Positions 1 to 13,915 of a stretch of 64,000 nt of DNA are shown here, in pieces. The translations under genes were made by a program, and so were the position numbers. Position 1 is the stretch's first letter, and the number at the start of each line of letters is the position of its first letter. Location: assembly GCA_000469685.2 (NCBI GenBank), contig LS997566.1, positions 39,429,920-39,493,919 on the forward strand. Direction: 5' to 3'. Source of the DNA: Haemonchus contortus (lineage: Eukaryota > Nematoda > Chromadorea > Rhabditida > Trichostrongylidae). The notes beneath the pieces are model-generated. The model saw only the letters and a program-made list of their open reading frames with translations. It made no database searches and had not been told where the DNA came from.

Positions 1-37
1 AATTCTCCTGAGAATGGGCCGAAGAAAGGCGGAGCAG

Positions 38-200
38 TGACAATCAGACCTACTGAATTTCCCATTCCTCCAGGGCCGGCTAATTGGTACCAGATTGTCT
101 GGGCCGCAAAAAGCACCGACTTTGGCTGGACCTCACAAAACGCTGTGCAGATTGAAGGAAGACTCCCAAGCTGCTACGAAAAGGGCCAACAAGTTCTAAG
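38..200 (+). mobile_element. tRNA-derived SINE fragment
   Basis: The stretch with GCCGGCTAATTGGTACCAGA and GTCTGG...GCACCGACTTTGGCTGG matches the body of the SINE seen complete at 13133-13420. The tRNA-like head is missing. Confidence 0.5.
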
Positions 201-1734
201 GGGGAACGTCTTCGGAATCCATACTTCATGCCAATTTTACGACCTGATTTATGGATAGGGCAAACTATTCTGGTGATGGGATAAACCGACTTTTTCCGCT
301 TTTCAGACGCTGTTTTTATCTATTACACTACTGAGAACTGACGCCTCGACATGTAATCGCTCCATAACGGCTATTAGATTGTGTTCGATATTCTCAGAAC
401 GTGGCAGACGTTTTTGACTCAGCTAAGCCTTCGACAGCAGCGAATCTACTTACTACGTTCTGAGGGGAAAGCAGTAAATAGTTAACAAAGCACTGATAAT
501 TTTCTATGTCTGATCCAAAACAGTCAGTTTCACTTCGCATGGCGCATCCAGTTCCTTTCCTCCAGGCTGGAAACGAGGATTTAGTTTCTTGTCCTCATCT
601 AAGCGACATTCAGACGAGTCGCCTTCGCAGATGATCGGAACTCATTTTTTTGCTGAAACTCCTACTAGTCATCAACTTCCTTGGGCGTGGGCCATATTCG
701 TTGTGTGTCTTCGTCAGCATATCCGGTCGAAAATGTAGCTGTCAACGAATCTCGTCGACATGGCCGTCGTCGGACCGCCCTTCTCCTTCTCCTCCTCTGG
801 CCGTTGCGCTGCAACGAGTTCGAAGCTTCGACCACATTTCACTCGTTAATGAATGACAGCAGATTGAATTTCGCCGCCCCCCTTAGGATTCTGCCACTGC
901 CTGAGGCCAGCTTCGGGCGGCTCAGCATGCTATCATACCCGTTTAGTAGTGTCCATGCCGACAGTGATTAGGTCGCCAATCGGGCTAGTCACACCAAAAT
1001 CTCATTAGGAGGGCCAATGCCGAGCACTGAAACACCCAAACCGTTTCCGTCCGTCTTTTTTCATTGCATTATATTATCAAATCATTCTTCCTATCGCTCT
1101 TCTTTTACCTTGCTCTTTTCATATGGTTGGTATTGGTTAACTAAGCAACTTGAAAGGACTCAAACCAGCACATTTGCTCTTAGGGAACACCTAGTGAGTG
1201 AGCTACGGGGATATCAACATCTACCGAAGTTCCAGTGGCGCACACAACAGTCTAATCTGAGCTCATAGCTACGGTATAGCATTTTTCTGACAACTTCCAA
1301 ACTTCTTTTTCGAAAATCGATGTGATAGAAACCAGAAAAGAATATTTTTCATTTTCCTACACCACTATTTGTGAGGAAACCGCCACTGACACTCTACTTG
1401 GAACGATTTTTGCTGGAGTAGCGGAGTCTTTCCTAGTATACTTCTGATATGCACATAGCAAGTCTTCAGATCACGTGAAAATAGCCAACGTTGTCAGAAT
1501 GCATGGCGCATCTCGGCTTTGTCTAATCAAAGCTATTCCCACCTAGCATGTAGTCACAGACCAACTGGTTTCTCATTAATGCGAACTGTCTCGATGCATG
1601 GCGTAACTTGTATGACTTGGTTCGAGTTCTGTGTTCTTCCCTGATCTGTTCAATTTTGTGCAGAAAATCCAAGTTTACGGATATTCCCCTATTCCATTTT
1701 GTACTCTTGAAATTATGGAAAGTAGCAAAGGACG

Positions 1735-2000
1735 GGGCGAGGTGGTTTAGCGGTAAGTGGCACACTGTCATACACCTTTGATCCGGGAACGAATCCCGGA
1801 AAGAACCCCGAATGCTGTTCGCCCGAGCTAACGGCTGTCATTCCGCGGTCACTTTGTGGGTACTAGACTCGTCTGGGAGGGTAAAGACCCCGACTTGTAC
1901 ATAGTTTGGCCACTGCAAATCATTGTATAGGTCACATTCGCATTCAAAACGCCACTACCAATTTGAATGGAAGTCGGATGAGGGGCGTATTCCCATCCTT
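1735..2000 (+). mobile_element. tRNA-derived SINE, divergent copy
   Basis: Head GGGGCGAGGTGGTTTAGCGG followed by TAAGTGG fits a polymerase III A box, and GGGAACGAATCCCGG fits a B box. The tail (AGACTCGTCTGGGAGGGTAA) is shared with the other copies. Confidence 0.7.
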
Positions 2001-5000
2001 TATCATTTTATTTATACGTTTATACATGTACATTACCCCTTTATCCCTAGCCCTACCCTTATGAAAGAGCTGAAAGCATAGCTATACGGAAGGCAGACGT
2101 TCTTTGTGCAGAACATCCGTTCTTGACTCGTTACATGCCACCTGTTGGTAATGTTTTTCGGAGTTCCGAATGTCTCTTCAATCGTTTCTGTGATATATAC
2201 TAGGATATAAAGAGACAGGCTCAATTCGATAAGAAATCGAGTGACAAATGGGTTCCCATAAAACGTTTTCATTTATAGCTTGTTTTTATTGATCTTGGCA
2301 TGGAAGATATATGATCGCATTTTTCTCTGTGGAGTTTTACAGTCGACTTTTAGCTTGTTTTTGTTGAATCTCTTCACATGAACGACTTATCTTTGCTCTA
2401 GAACGAGAAAAAGACTTATGGGAAACATCGGCCTTGTTGGCCACCACACCAACACCACCAACACCAAGTCTCCTTTCAATATCCGATTAGTCCTGTTAGT
2501 TAATATTAGGCTAGTTTGAGGGGATTAAAGGATTAATTTCGATGTCGGCAACACTCACCACCCCCCCCCCCCCCCTTACATACCCACCCACAATTCTTAT
2601 GGTCTTTTGAATTGGGTGATTTTGCAAAACAAAAACATAAAACATGTATAATTTTAATTTATGTGTAATTTTTTCCAACTTTTAAATAATTTCATTAAAT
2701 TGGGAACTACGAATGGGAGAATGCTTTTTTGCTCGGGTTTTTAATAAAATAGTCGTAAATAGCAAAATCCAATCAAAATGGGATGCCCTAAGCTTTCACT
2801 CCATAGAGGTATTCTGGGAATCACCACAGAGCCGAGACGATTCCTAGTTTAGGCAACTGGTTGTCCGCTAGGTGCAGAACTCTCAGATAAATGCAGATTC
2901 TCGTTTGGTATTCAAGTTTTACTTATCCAACTGGATGACAGCGACGATTCCCTCGTGGTTTCCCATGTATGGTGCCATGAGGAACTGCTCTTTTTCATCA
3001 AGAAATTACCAATACAGAAGTCTGTACCAAGAAGTCTTCTGAGGTGTATAGTGTATGGTGGCATTGTCGTTTCGCTTTGAGAAATGGCATCCATGAATAG
3101 AGGATTAAAGGTAAGGGAAGTGGCTGTAGGTGGTTGCTGGAGCTGAGACCGCTGAAGAGATTTTACAGGTTTTCATAAATGTAATCAACTCGGTGAAATT
3201 CCGATTAGGCTGAGGTAGGTAACCTTCGATTTATCTGCATTTAGTGCCCGAATTATTTATTTTCCACTTTTTTGAAACGTTTCCAATTACCAATTACCTA
3301 TAAATTCTAAGAGGAAGGGGGGGGGGGGGAGGGAGGGAGTGGATGGAAAAAGTTTCAGAGAAAAGTGCACTCATTCAAACACTCTCCGACCTCCGAACTC
3401 AATCAAGGGGCCTGAGTTTTGAGTAGAACAGCATTCGAATCTTGACTACACTTTGGAAAAGTGAATTCTTCCGTAATTCATCGTCATCGCCAGAAAAGTG
3501 AATTAAAAGACATTCTTTATTCTAAGATGAGCCGTGTTATCAAACTTCTTTTAAATCGTCGGCATTCGGTTTTACATTTGATTCGCCTCAGCTGCTGCCG
3601 GTACTTCGTTGGCTAGTTCGAACTTTTGTTAGCCCACATTTAACAAACTTTTCTGGGATTCTTCGGGATCCATTTTTGTGGAAGCAAACCCATTCGAGTC
3701 TATCCCTTCCGTCGATCCGTTTTCCTCGTATTGCCACCCTTAGTTTCCCTCCACCCATCACACATTCTTTCGAAAGTAAGTTGATTCTAGCAGACTGGGT
3801 GGCGAATTAAATCGGTAAGTACGTAGTTGAATAAATAAACAACAAACAAACGTAATTCTTTAAGTTAGGTTTCTGTGATCCCTTCACAATTTTGAAGAGG
3901 TGGTTCAACGAGATCGAGAAAAATTCCCGCAACGGCCAGCTAATCCATGAATTCCATGACGCAGCGATCTGCCCTATGCGGCCAGGATCTAAAACTCATA
4001 AATAATTTCACATGTCATAGGGTCAGATTTATTGCTGTAAGCTCAGAACACGACAACCCTTAGCCCTTCTTGCCGTGAACTAATCCCGAGGACACGAAAC
4101 ATGGCGTATTGGGTGGTTGCTTGACCACTCAATGGATTTTTCCGTCGCTTCGACGACATCGACGGCAACGAAAGCTATCGACGTGGTCCCATAGGTACGA
4201 CGATTCCATTAGCTTCTTGCTAGACCCGCCGAACATCCTAAATAGCTCTCAGACAATCGGACGCACCGATTTAATGATGCCAGTGTATGCGAGCCAATTG
4301 GTGAATCCGTACCCCACTCCGTTCGAGTTTAGAATTTCATAATCAGTGCTGCCATCTCAGAAAGGCTTTGTGATGAGGGCAAACTATTAAGCATGAGTAC
4401 ATGTATGGGCAGTTCTCGTATTTCAGTGTCAGACAGCAATAACTAAAACATGAGGCTGTCGGTATTGTGGCCGTCTAGAGGCAGAAGGGTCACAAAGCAC
4501 TTGAGCATTGGCTATGCTGAGCCTCGGGCATTGATCTGACAACCGTCCTTTGAATTCTGACACCTCGCTTTTCATAAGCAGCATATTTCCCTCTGACGGA
4601 ATCCTTTCTCTGTTCCTTCTATTTCTATAATCTCATTTTCTTTTTTTTTCTTTTTCTTGACAGCAAGGGAGAAAGGGAAACGCAAAGAATAATAACATTT
4701 GAAAAGATACAGGAAGAATTGCATTTGTTAAAGGAAAACATAATGCCCTGTTGCTGGCCTGCAAAATGCGACAGCTCCAATTGGCAATTGTGTAAGGAAC
4801 TGGTCTTCCTTCTCCTCGGAAAAATTGTCTGGAGGTTGCCCTTGTGCAAGTATATAGGTGCAGATGTCATTTTTAATATGTATTTAGAAAAATTTTTTGC
4901 TTATCGATTGCTGAGAAAACTGGTAGAAGATGATCCCCAAGGACTGATCTGATTTCGGGAGTATGAAAGAAAGATTGGGTCCTAGTTGGGTCCCACGAAC

Positions 5001-5853
5001 ATTCATCCTATTGGGTTTTTAGGTAAGATTCGTCTTAGAACCCTCTGATTCAACTAGATGTCGAGTGCAGGGCGCATAGTGAAACGAATCGATAGGCCCT
5101 GAAGCTTGATCGACTATTCAAGCCTGCCCAGCCAACAACAACTAAACAAGTTTGCTATAAAATTGAATTTCTCCATAGATACCACTTCGTAGACACCATA
5201 ACATCATTTACTCACTGAAACTCACTACCATAATCGCATTTTCCCAAAATAGAAACAGGTTTCAGGGAGGAGGAAGGGAACTTCCTTCTCTCGATGTAGT
5301 CCTTGGCTTCCTGAATAGGGCTGAGATTGGATTATGGATACTTATTCGCCTTAACATATGTACCACGTCGACAACATTATCTTCCAATAAGTTTGAAAAA
5401 AAGTATTTTTTGGGTTTTTCTCGAATAAATTTATCTAAAAAAGTTTTTTATTTGATTTCTTTTTGAGAAAAGTTCTGGATTCTCCTACCGTAACTTTTGT
5501 CCTATCTCCTTAAACTTGAATTGTTCTGCTTTTTCTTGTCTTCCTTTGATTGTCACGAACCTAATGGAGCACTAAGCGGAATTGCAGCGGACCTCTAGTT
5601 CTGTTGGAGAATGTAGCCTTCGGATGTACCGCTGAGGGGATAGAACCGATTTTCATGAAATTGTAGATGAACTCATCAATTGAAATCCTGGAATCCCAAC
5701 TTCAGAGTGAGTGCATGGCGCATTCCCTACAGCAAAAGTTCCATGTATCCTGGGAGAGTCAATAACCTTTGAGGATCCCATAACTCAGATAATAGTTCGA
5801 ATGGAAAACGTTCATGGCATCCCCTTTCCCTTCCATCCCACTTTTTGCTCAGA

Positions 5854-5891
5854 CTTTCATTGTTTCAAGAGGCTTTCATTGTTTTAAGAGG
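5854..5891. repeat. Tandem duplication, 19 bp x 2
   Basis: CTTTCATTGTTTCAAGAGG is followed directly by a copy with one mismatch. Confidence 0.85.
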
Positions 5892-8042
5892 CCGGTTAGC
5901 TCTGAGAACCGTTTCAATGACCGATTTTCTGGGAAGGTCTTGGGTATTCTGTCGTGGGAATTGGTTGAAGGCCATGGCGTGTTGTGATGGAAAGCCAAAG
6001 TTTTTCCATGCCAGCAATGGCGTCACATTGAATATGACAGGTTGCCGCCAATATCTATTGCCTTCTTGATGTATGGCTATTAAATTTTTCTGAATTTTCT
6101 TTCTGGACCCTTTGAAGTCTTCGTGATTCTCAAATCTTTCAATGTTTAACAAAATTGATCCTACGATTCGCTTGAAGGGAAACTGAGAGGCCCCAAATAG
6201 TTTTTCTATGCGTTTTCTCTGGGTTTCCCTGAAACGTCGCTTCGTCAAACTCTACAGAAAAGAAAATTGAAGGGAGGAGAATGGATTTTTTTTGATTCGA
6301 ATCCGATTACCCTCCTTCCATGCTACAATCAAGCTCACAGATTCAGAGTCCCAAGAGCTCTGAGACTGTCCGTGAGATGCGATGGGAGTCTCCCTGATCA
6401 AGAAGAGTCTACGCTCCAATAGGAGCCTCATACGCTAGGTGCCCGTAGGCTACATTCAAGTCAACAAATCGAAATGAAATAGTTGAAAAGGTGTGGGGAC
6501 ATAACACCTAAGTTACTCACAAGTAGGATCATAGGGATCATGGCCCTATCCGAATTTTTCTAGAGGAAAGAGACCGAGTCGGGTTGGGAAAAATACAGCT
6601 CGTCTGCAAAGGGAATCAACCGAGTCTGTTTGTTCGATTTGATCTGAGAGCTTAGAAGTAATGTCAGTGATGTTGACCTGAACGGGACCAGAAGCCCACG
6701 ACCATTGTATTAGCTTCAACAACCTGATATAATTAGAATCGGGCCAAGGCTTTTGCCATGAGTTCGACCCGTGAACAAAGGGAAAGCTATGCCTTCGACA
6801 GCTTCGGAGTGTCAGGGGCAAGCTAGATCATCAAAACTCATTTAGATGGTTCATTTGGGCCTAAAGATTCTTAGATAAGAAAAAGAATATCCCTGGCGTG
6901 ATCTGACTAAAGCCCTCGTCCCATGGGAGCACATTCTCCTTACCCATATTGAAGATTTTCTTCAGAATCTTCGGGAATTTCTGTCAAAATGACAGCAGGT
7001 GTTTATGTAATAAATGAAAAACATTCGTCTTTGTTCCCATGTATTCGATTAGCATCTGTTAGAGAAAAAAACTACAGGCCGGCTTAAAAACGTCGAGCGT
7101 TAATTGAATTTATTCGTTGGCTCGTCATGGTCGTCAGGGTTTGTTTGGAGGATGCCAAATGGGGCGGCAACTCAGCTGCCAGCTACCGCCACTGTGGCTA
7201 GTGTCGTTTCCAGTCCACAGCGTCATATAGCCAACCGGAAAATGTGTTAGCAGGCGGCTCAGTTTGGCTGAACACTGAATGGTGTTCTTTCTGCCTTCAC
7301 TCCTTTCTGTTCCGCCAGAGCGATTGTTAATTTCTGATTTCCGAACTTTTTTGTAAGAACATTTTGGAGGAACTCGATCCAATGGGCACAGTCATAGCGT
7401 TTTTGCAAGAGCCGTATTGGGCAGCGACACTGTCGTCATTTCAATTGCCATTATTGAATTCAGTTTCTCTTCGATTTTCTTCATCATAACCTGCCTAAGA
7501 TCCATTTATCCCCTCCCAGAACCCTAACCAATAAGGTGAAGTTGGCCTCATCATAAGAATTTCATAGCTGAGAGCCTATGAGGGATTCGGGATAAGTAAG
7601 AGATTGGAATCTTTTTTCATGATCTCTGAGGATTGATGGGACATGGATACCTCTCCCCCTATCCCCGTTCGACCTTCTTTATTTGGGACCTTGCAAGGGC
7701 AGGTACTGCTCACAGTACCAATATTGATGGATTTCATTTTGGGAAAAGATAATAAAAAAATTATAATCCATGAATAATCTCCATCCTGAAGTTGGAATCA
7801 AATGTCGGTCTGGACGGTTGGGTAGCTTTGCGGAAAGGCTCCGATTCGGGCTTTCACATTCAGACCGTAGGGATGAAAGCAGCTCTAATTGGCATTTTCC
7901 TGGAAGGAAATTCATGAAAGCAACAATTGTTCCTTTTCGCAATGCATTGTCGTTCATTCGAACCAGTCAATGGAATTGGTTTTTTCGCCATTTTCTCTCT
8001 CAAAAGCAAATTTTCTCACATTCATTCCTCTTCGGATTTCAA

Positions 8043-8098
8043 GATTTTCATGAAATAAAATTTCCTGGAAGATTTTCATGAAATGAAATTTCCTGGGA
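8043..8098. repeat. Tandem duplication, 28 bp x 2
   Basis: GATTTTCATGAAATAAAATT plus TCCTGGAA is followed by a copy differing at two positions. Confidence 0.85.
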
Positions 8099-9064
8099 TT
8101 TCCAGTGAACTCAGTGTATTCAGAAACATTTGCCAAGCTCTCTTTCTGAATGTGCTGGTGTAAGTAAGTTCAACCTGTGAAAACCAGCTTTCCCATGAAA
8201 TCCGATAATTTTCAGGTGAAGCGTCATTCTAAGATAGTACAAAGTGAAGGAGCTCTAAAAACATTTGAAAGAAAAGTTACGTGATGGTTAGCGATAATTC
8301 CTTGTAATGGAGGATACTTTGTATTTCAAAGCGGAGTTGGACGTTTTTTAGGTCCAATAGATTGATTCCATCCGACCGAAATAGCTTAAAAACCCTTTTA
8401 AGTTGATTAGCTCACATCAGACATGAGGGAAAAGCGAAAAATTTGGGCAGTTATCGACAGTCTCTCTCGGTTGAAAAACAGACATCATTAAGAATTATGA
8501 ACTGCATATCAAAACCTTTCAAAACCTTTGATTGAATGTCACATGTGTGGCGCATCCTTGCCAATTGATCGAGGAATGAGCATTTCATCTTTCCCTTAAC
8601 ACTTTGCTCTTTTCTCGAGAAAGAACTCTCTGCCAGTCCAAAATTCATGGAATATGCGTTTCCGAGCCGCTTCCGCTCTCCCGAACCCATAGGAGAGCCA
8701 TATGCCTATCACTGTCACGCCTCTATCCACCCCGTCGTACCTTTAGGCTTGTTACTTTATTCTCCTCTAGTGGTTTTCTTGGCTCAGGCAATGTCCTTTA
8801 AAACTACCGTAATTTTATTGAGGGATAATTGGGTTCGAGCACGGAAACCACGGGGCTCTTAACAGTTTTGTGAACTCAGTCGAGGGCACTTGCCCTCCGA
8901 TGTTTTTGAGCACGAAAGTAGCACACGAAAAGTTCGCCCTCTTTCCATTCTGCCTCGATTATTCTGGCATGCATATTTGAGACGCCACGTTTCCCTCACC
9001 ACATCCACGCTCTTGGCAGCAGCAGTCAGTTTTAACGGACAAATGCTGACGACGGCCTGGGTTG

Positions 9065-9373
9065 CTAGGGCAAGCGATATTCGACCACTGCGGCCAATTC
9101 AGTCAGACAGCCAGCATTTGACTTCAATTGAATTTCGTCAATTGTCGCTCTGACTACTTTGCTTTTGGGGCGTTGTTCTTTGTTCGGCTGAATCTGAATG
9201 GCTGCCGGCTCTGTTTTCACGCTGAAAAGGCGCCCATTCACATGGAAAATCTGTTGAGCATGTGAGCCACATAACTGAGCATCTAGTCTAGCTTGAAAGC
9301 GTTGATATGGAATTAATTCCTTCCCATTCTCGAGCCCAGAGCCTTTCAGATTCTTCTCAGGCTCTCTATACAT
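9065..9373 (-). other. Unassigned open frame, 102 codons
   Basis: ATG to stop on the minus strand, beginning MYREPEKNLKGSGLENGKEL. Composition is fairly protein-like, with few rare residues and a basic middle (NKEQRPKSKVVRATIDE). I recognise no family, and no splice partner was found. It may be a fragment of a retroelement or of an undetected gene. Confidence 0.25.
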
Positions 9374-10321
9374 TGAGAACTTACCTCTAACTCGGACTAA
9401 TGAATTTTCACTGAGTCGCTAGATCATGAAGGTCACTCCCTTTATAGCTATCTATGTAGAGCTATCAAATGCCACCATTATCATTCATTATCGGCAAATA
9501 TCATCATCAATATCCATTCGATAAATTTGACGTATGAGTTTTTTTGCAAGTTTTATCAGGATCACTTTCTTGATAGCCACTCGGAATTATCAGTGGTTGC
9601 CATTATCATTTATTATCATTCATTATCATTACAAGTCACTACCAGTTAACTTTCACCTACAAGTTGAACGTCCAAGGAAGAAAGTATATTGATATTTTAA
9701 AATAAAAGTGATATTAATTGAGAGGACTTGAATAGAAATAAATTCTTTCCTTCTATTTATAAATGTGAGCCTTTTGAAGAGACTTCAGTGAAGAAGCCGG
9801 TTGGAGAGATGTGAATAAGGACGAAACATGCTTCAGCCAATGATGTACATACATAGTGAGCATGGTGACCTGTTTCGATTTCCAATGTAAACCGAACCTA
9901 TAGCCCTCTTTTGGGATGAACTCCAGATGGCCATGCCTTTTTTTGCTAATGATTGATTACTTCAATAATTCAAATTACCCAAATTGAACATCCGGGCAGA
10001 AAATATATCAAAAATACTTTGGGAGAATGGATGGTCATGAAGAACTTATCTCACCATATCGACATCTGTACTTGGTAATTAAAATGTACACAAAGATTTT
10101 TTTAATCGGAGTGACCCACAGGGAGAACTTTTCTTGAAAGGTAATTACCCAGAAATCCATAGCTCTCACGCTATGCGAAACTGGAATTCCGAAACTACAA
10201 AAAGAAAATGTCAGTCCTTGCTTATCGATCATGTTGAGCATTAAATTTCCCTGAATCTGCTCCTACTTCTGTTTCAGAATGGTTTCCTATTTAATAAATT
10301 ATAAACCGACTCGATGGACAT

Positions 10322-10625
10322 GAAAGGATACAGGAAAAGTTTTTCGGCGTTTATCAGTCCCGTCTGAGGATTGCCTCTCCCCATATGACTTCCCTACAGA
10401 ATCGTAGCTGCGTATTGAATGCGTATGTGACCTGCACAATGAGTTGCGGTGCTCAGCTGATGTACAAGTCAGTACCTTTATCCTCCCAGACAGGTCTGGT
10501 ACCAATTAACTGATCCCTGTGGGATGGAAAGCTTAGTTGGCCTATGCGGGCATCGATCCGGGATTCGAACCCCAGACCGTGCGTGTGACAGAGTGCGCCA
10601 CTTGCCACTACACCATTCCGCCCTA
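10322..10625 (-). mobile_element. tRNA-derived SINE, near complete
   Basis: On the minus strand it has GTAGTGGCAAGTGGCGCACT (A-box region) and GGGGTTCGAATCCCGGATCG (perfect B box), then the shared body and a 3' end rich in TTTATC. Confidence 0.8.
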
Positions 10626-10736
10626 CTTGATCGACATATGCTGATCAGCAGGATGTCCCACGGAAATTGTCATGTACTGGAAAGTCGATTCAATTAATTT
10701 AGCATTCTTCACAATTTTTCTCCCTTATTTTTCTGT

Positions 10737-11010
10737 CGCACTATATCGCACGCACGGTCAGGGGTTCGAATCCCGGATCGATGCCCGCCTGGGCCAACCA
10801 AGCCTATCATCCCCCGGGGTCGGTGAATTAGTACCAGACTCATCTGAGGGGATAAAAGCACTGACTCGTCTATGGGCTGGCCGCCGCAAGTCATTGTTTA
10901 GGCCACATACGCACTCATTACGCCACTACGATTCTGAATGGAAGTCGAGTGCGGGGGTGCATCCCTCAGACGGGATTGATTAACGCCAAGAACTTTATCC
11001 TTTATTTTTC
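10737..11010 (+). mobile_element. tRNA-derived SINE, 5'-truncated
   Basis: Begins inside the head (GCACTATATCGCACGCACGG), keeps the perfect B box GGTTCGAATCC, and ends GATTGATTAACGCCAAGAAC. It is about 110 bases from the inverted copy at 10322-10625. Confidence 0.8.
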
Positions 11011-11805
11011 TGTCGATCCTGTTTGACTCGGTATTATCCTGAAGGACAATCATTTTATGTAAACACATTTGTTCTGGTCGTCGGATTTCATATGCATTTC
11101 GCGCTTTGAATGCTAAAATAGACGGGCCTTCAAATTGCCTACATCGACGAAATGCCACTAACAGCCTGGACGGGGATTTTTATCTTTCCATTTCACTAAC
11201 GACTAGCTATAGTGTTTCTACGAATGCCGCATTGGGCAGCTGCATTTTTGTCTTTCCATTTACCATCAGGGACTCAGTTTCGTCTCAGCTTTTTCGCTAC
11301 TAAGGGATGAATTTTCATAGAAAATCGGGTGCCCCGACCTGATCGATGAACTTTTCCGCTTACCGCTCTTTGAGCTGTAAAACGGATCTTGTCTTGTCAC
11401 AGGTATAGGCAATTGTAAAAATGTCAGGAAGAACAGGTGCCTTTCAATCCGGTTCTAATTAGTTGTGAAGAGAAATTTAGAATTCTACGATAAAGGGCAA
11501 GTTATCGCTCTCCTTATGGCATAGCGGCATATGGTGTTGTAATTTACCCCTAACCAGATCGTCTGGGGTGCTGTCTCAAAGTCAGCACTATGGAGCGCTT
11601 GGTAATTCCTGTTTTCAAGTAACCTCCCGAGGAAAAGGTAGAGTAGAATCTGGAGAATTGCAATACACCAAGGGATTCGTATTCCTAGGACAGTTAGTCT
11701 TCCCATGCTTACATCGCTCAGCTTTTCAAACCCGTCTCAGATTGCCCTCCCCCCCCCCCACTGGACTTCTATTTGTAATCATAAGAGATTTCTGATTTTC
11801 GTCCA

Positions 11806-11985
11806 TGGTCTACATAGTAATATACGGGGTGGCCAGTCAGTGTAGGAGTCAGCGCTTTCATCCTCCCAGACGAATTGGTAAAAAGTAGCTGTCCTGTATA
11901 GATCGAAGCCCGGCTGATCTGAGCTGATGTCGAGCCGGGGTTCGATCTCTGGACAAAGCGTGTGTTCACCACTTGGCATCACTCC
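11806..11985 (-). mobile_element. tRNA-derived SINE, diverged
   Basis: On the minus strand it has the B-box-like GATCGAACCCCGGCTCGAC and the GAGGATGAAAGCGCTGACTC body. Confidence 0.6.
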
Positions 11986-13132
11986 GAAGCCCTCTGAATA
12001 TGATCCCTATCCCCAAACGTTAGATCTTAAAGGAGTTGAATTCTCGATCGAATTTCAAAGAGACTCGTTATTTCGATAGATCGTTGGAATCTATTGCTAC
12101 ATGAGTAGGTCTGAAATCTCGCTCTCCCATCCTCCTCATACTCCCCAGAGAAGTTCAAGGTTTTCTCTCCTGCTAGCAAGCCATAGAAGCGGAATAGTAC
12201 TTGTCCAGCTTAGAATTGCTGGCAGTTCGTCATTGATCTAATTGGTTCTTTGAAGGGAGACCGCGGGTTGCCCTTTCTTATTATGCATGGATGAAAACCA
12301 GGCTGGAAACACGTACCGGCAGGCAACCATAGATTTGACATAGCCAACCGCTAGTTCTCCTTAAGACACCTACTCATTAAAAAACGCCCGGGTAGCGGTT
12401 CCGCCTCTATCGCACGTAGGATGCTCGGTAGGAATCGCTAGGCTCCAAAGGGCCAGACCCGCAGGTAATTTCTACCGAGCATCATTCCGATGTCCTTTCT
12501 CTTGGGTGTTGCGTTGCACTTACCAGAACCGCCACGATTTCTTATGAAAACCTAAGACGTGGCTTATTCCGAGGAAGAATCGCTCAGCATCGAATGACTT
12601 GTCTCAGTTCCCTTTACAGCCCACTCCAGGTGTAACTGACTGGCCGCATTTTCTCACCGAAATTCCTTTTTTTCTTCCAGCGATAAGTATCTTACCAAAT
12701 CGGGGCCTAGTCAGGTGTCCTCTGCTTGCTCATTCTTGCTGTCTTGGCAATTGTTTCTTCAATGTCTTGAATAGATAGGCCAGATGGGATCAAATTACCC
12801 TGTTTGGCTAGACTTCATCAGTCACGACCCCTCAATTTGCTTTGTGCCCGTTACTCGATACGCCTAAAACACTTTCAACGATCCACTTTGTTTGCTTTAC
12901 GTCCAGCGATTCAAAGCTGGTCCTCCGCGTAAGCATGATAGCTCGAATTCTATTCAAGCTTGATCTTTAGAAGGATAGATTGCTTTTTCCGCTAACTTCT
13001 CGCTACTTTCTTTCCCCTATAAATTTTTGGAGATCCTTTTTCCATTTTTGATCATTATACATTGTATTTACTACACTAATATGTGGCGATTGTCGTTGCA
13101 TTCAACTTTATTTTTTTATTATTTATTCACTT

Positions 13133-13420
13133 TGGGGCGGAGGTGATGTAGTGGCAAGTGGCGCACTATATCACACGCACGGTCAGGGGTTCCAATCGCG
13201 GATCGATGCCCGCCTAGGCCAACAAAGCCTTCAATCCCTCCGAGGTCGGTTAATCGGTACCAGACTTGTCTGGGAGAATAAAAGCACTGACTTTTACATC
13301 GGCTGGCCACCGCAAGTCATTGTATAGGCCACAGACACATTTAATACGCCATAGTGAATGGAAGTCGGTTGCGGGGCGCATCCCTCATACGGGATTGATT
13401 AACGCCAAAAACTTTATCCT
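13133..13420 (+). mobile_element. tRNA-derived SINE, most complete copy
   Basis: Starts GGGGCGGAGGTGATGTAGTG, with A box GTAGTGGCAAGTGG and B box GGGGTTCCAATC. The body contains ACCAGACTTGTCTGGGAG and GTCATTGTATAGGCCACAG; the 3' end is GATTGATTAACGCCAAAAAC followed by TTTATCC repeats. I used it as the reference copy. Confidence 0.85.
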
Positions 13421-13721
13421 TTTCATCCTTTATTCACTTTATGTCATTTTATTAATTTCTTATTTTTCAAACTTCAAACTGTCCCGAAAATTAACAGTTG
13501 AACAGAAACCATTCACACCGGTTTTATTTTTGTTGATCCTTTCTCCGTATGGTTTTTCCTTGAGCTCAAGTTGAAGTATAGACCGAATTCACTTGTTGAT
13601 TTCTATTTTACTTAGTTTTTTCTTTATTTTACTCAAATACACCTCCAAAGTTTCCCCATTAATTACAGAGTAAAAAAGAATTTAGGGTCGTAGTTGGCCT
13701 ATATGTCTAAAAAGTCTTGGG

Positions 13722-13915
13722 GGGAGGGGGTTAATCCATTCCGTCTGAGGAATGCGCCCACTAATCGACTTTCATTGAGAATCGTAGTGGCGTATTGGAT
13801 GCGTTTTTGGCCTATACAATGAGTTGCTGTGGCCAGCCGATGTCTAAGCCAGCGTTTTTATACTCCCAAACGAGTATGAAGGGGTGGGAGACTTGGTTGG
13901 CATAGGCGCATTTCG
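13722..13915 (-). mobile_element. tRNA-derived SINE, 3' part
   Basis: Body and tail motifs (CCGTCTGAGGAATGCGCCC, CCTATACAATGAGTTGC) match the family on the minus strand. The tRNA-like head is lost. Confidence 0.65.

Larger units (their letters stand above)
251..9064. other. Repeat-bearing intergenic DNA, no recognised gene
   Basis: Apart from one SINE copy, two short tandem duplications and mononucleotide runs (C at about 2562, G at about 3320), I see no supported gene. Open frames are short and lack splice context. Confidence 0.5.

Noticed and set aside
2890..3110. Possible coding exon (frames open on both strands)
   Set aside because: Several overlapping frames are equally open and no family is recognisable in any of them.
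5865..6248. 127-codon open frame on the minus strand
   Set aside because: No family resemblance or splice context. Its end covers a tandem duplication. The opposite strand is open too, which suggests composition rather than coding.
10555..10580. tRNA gene suggested by a perfect B box
   Set aside because: The surrounding sequence does not fold as a cloverleaf and belongs to a repeated SINE unit.
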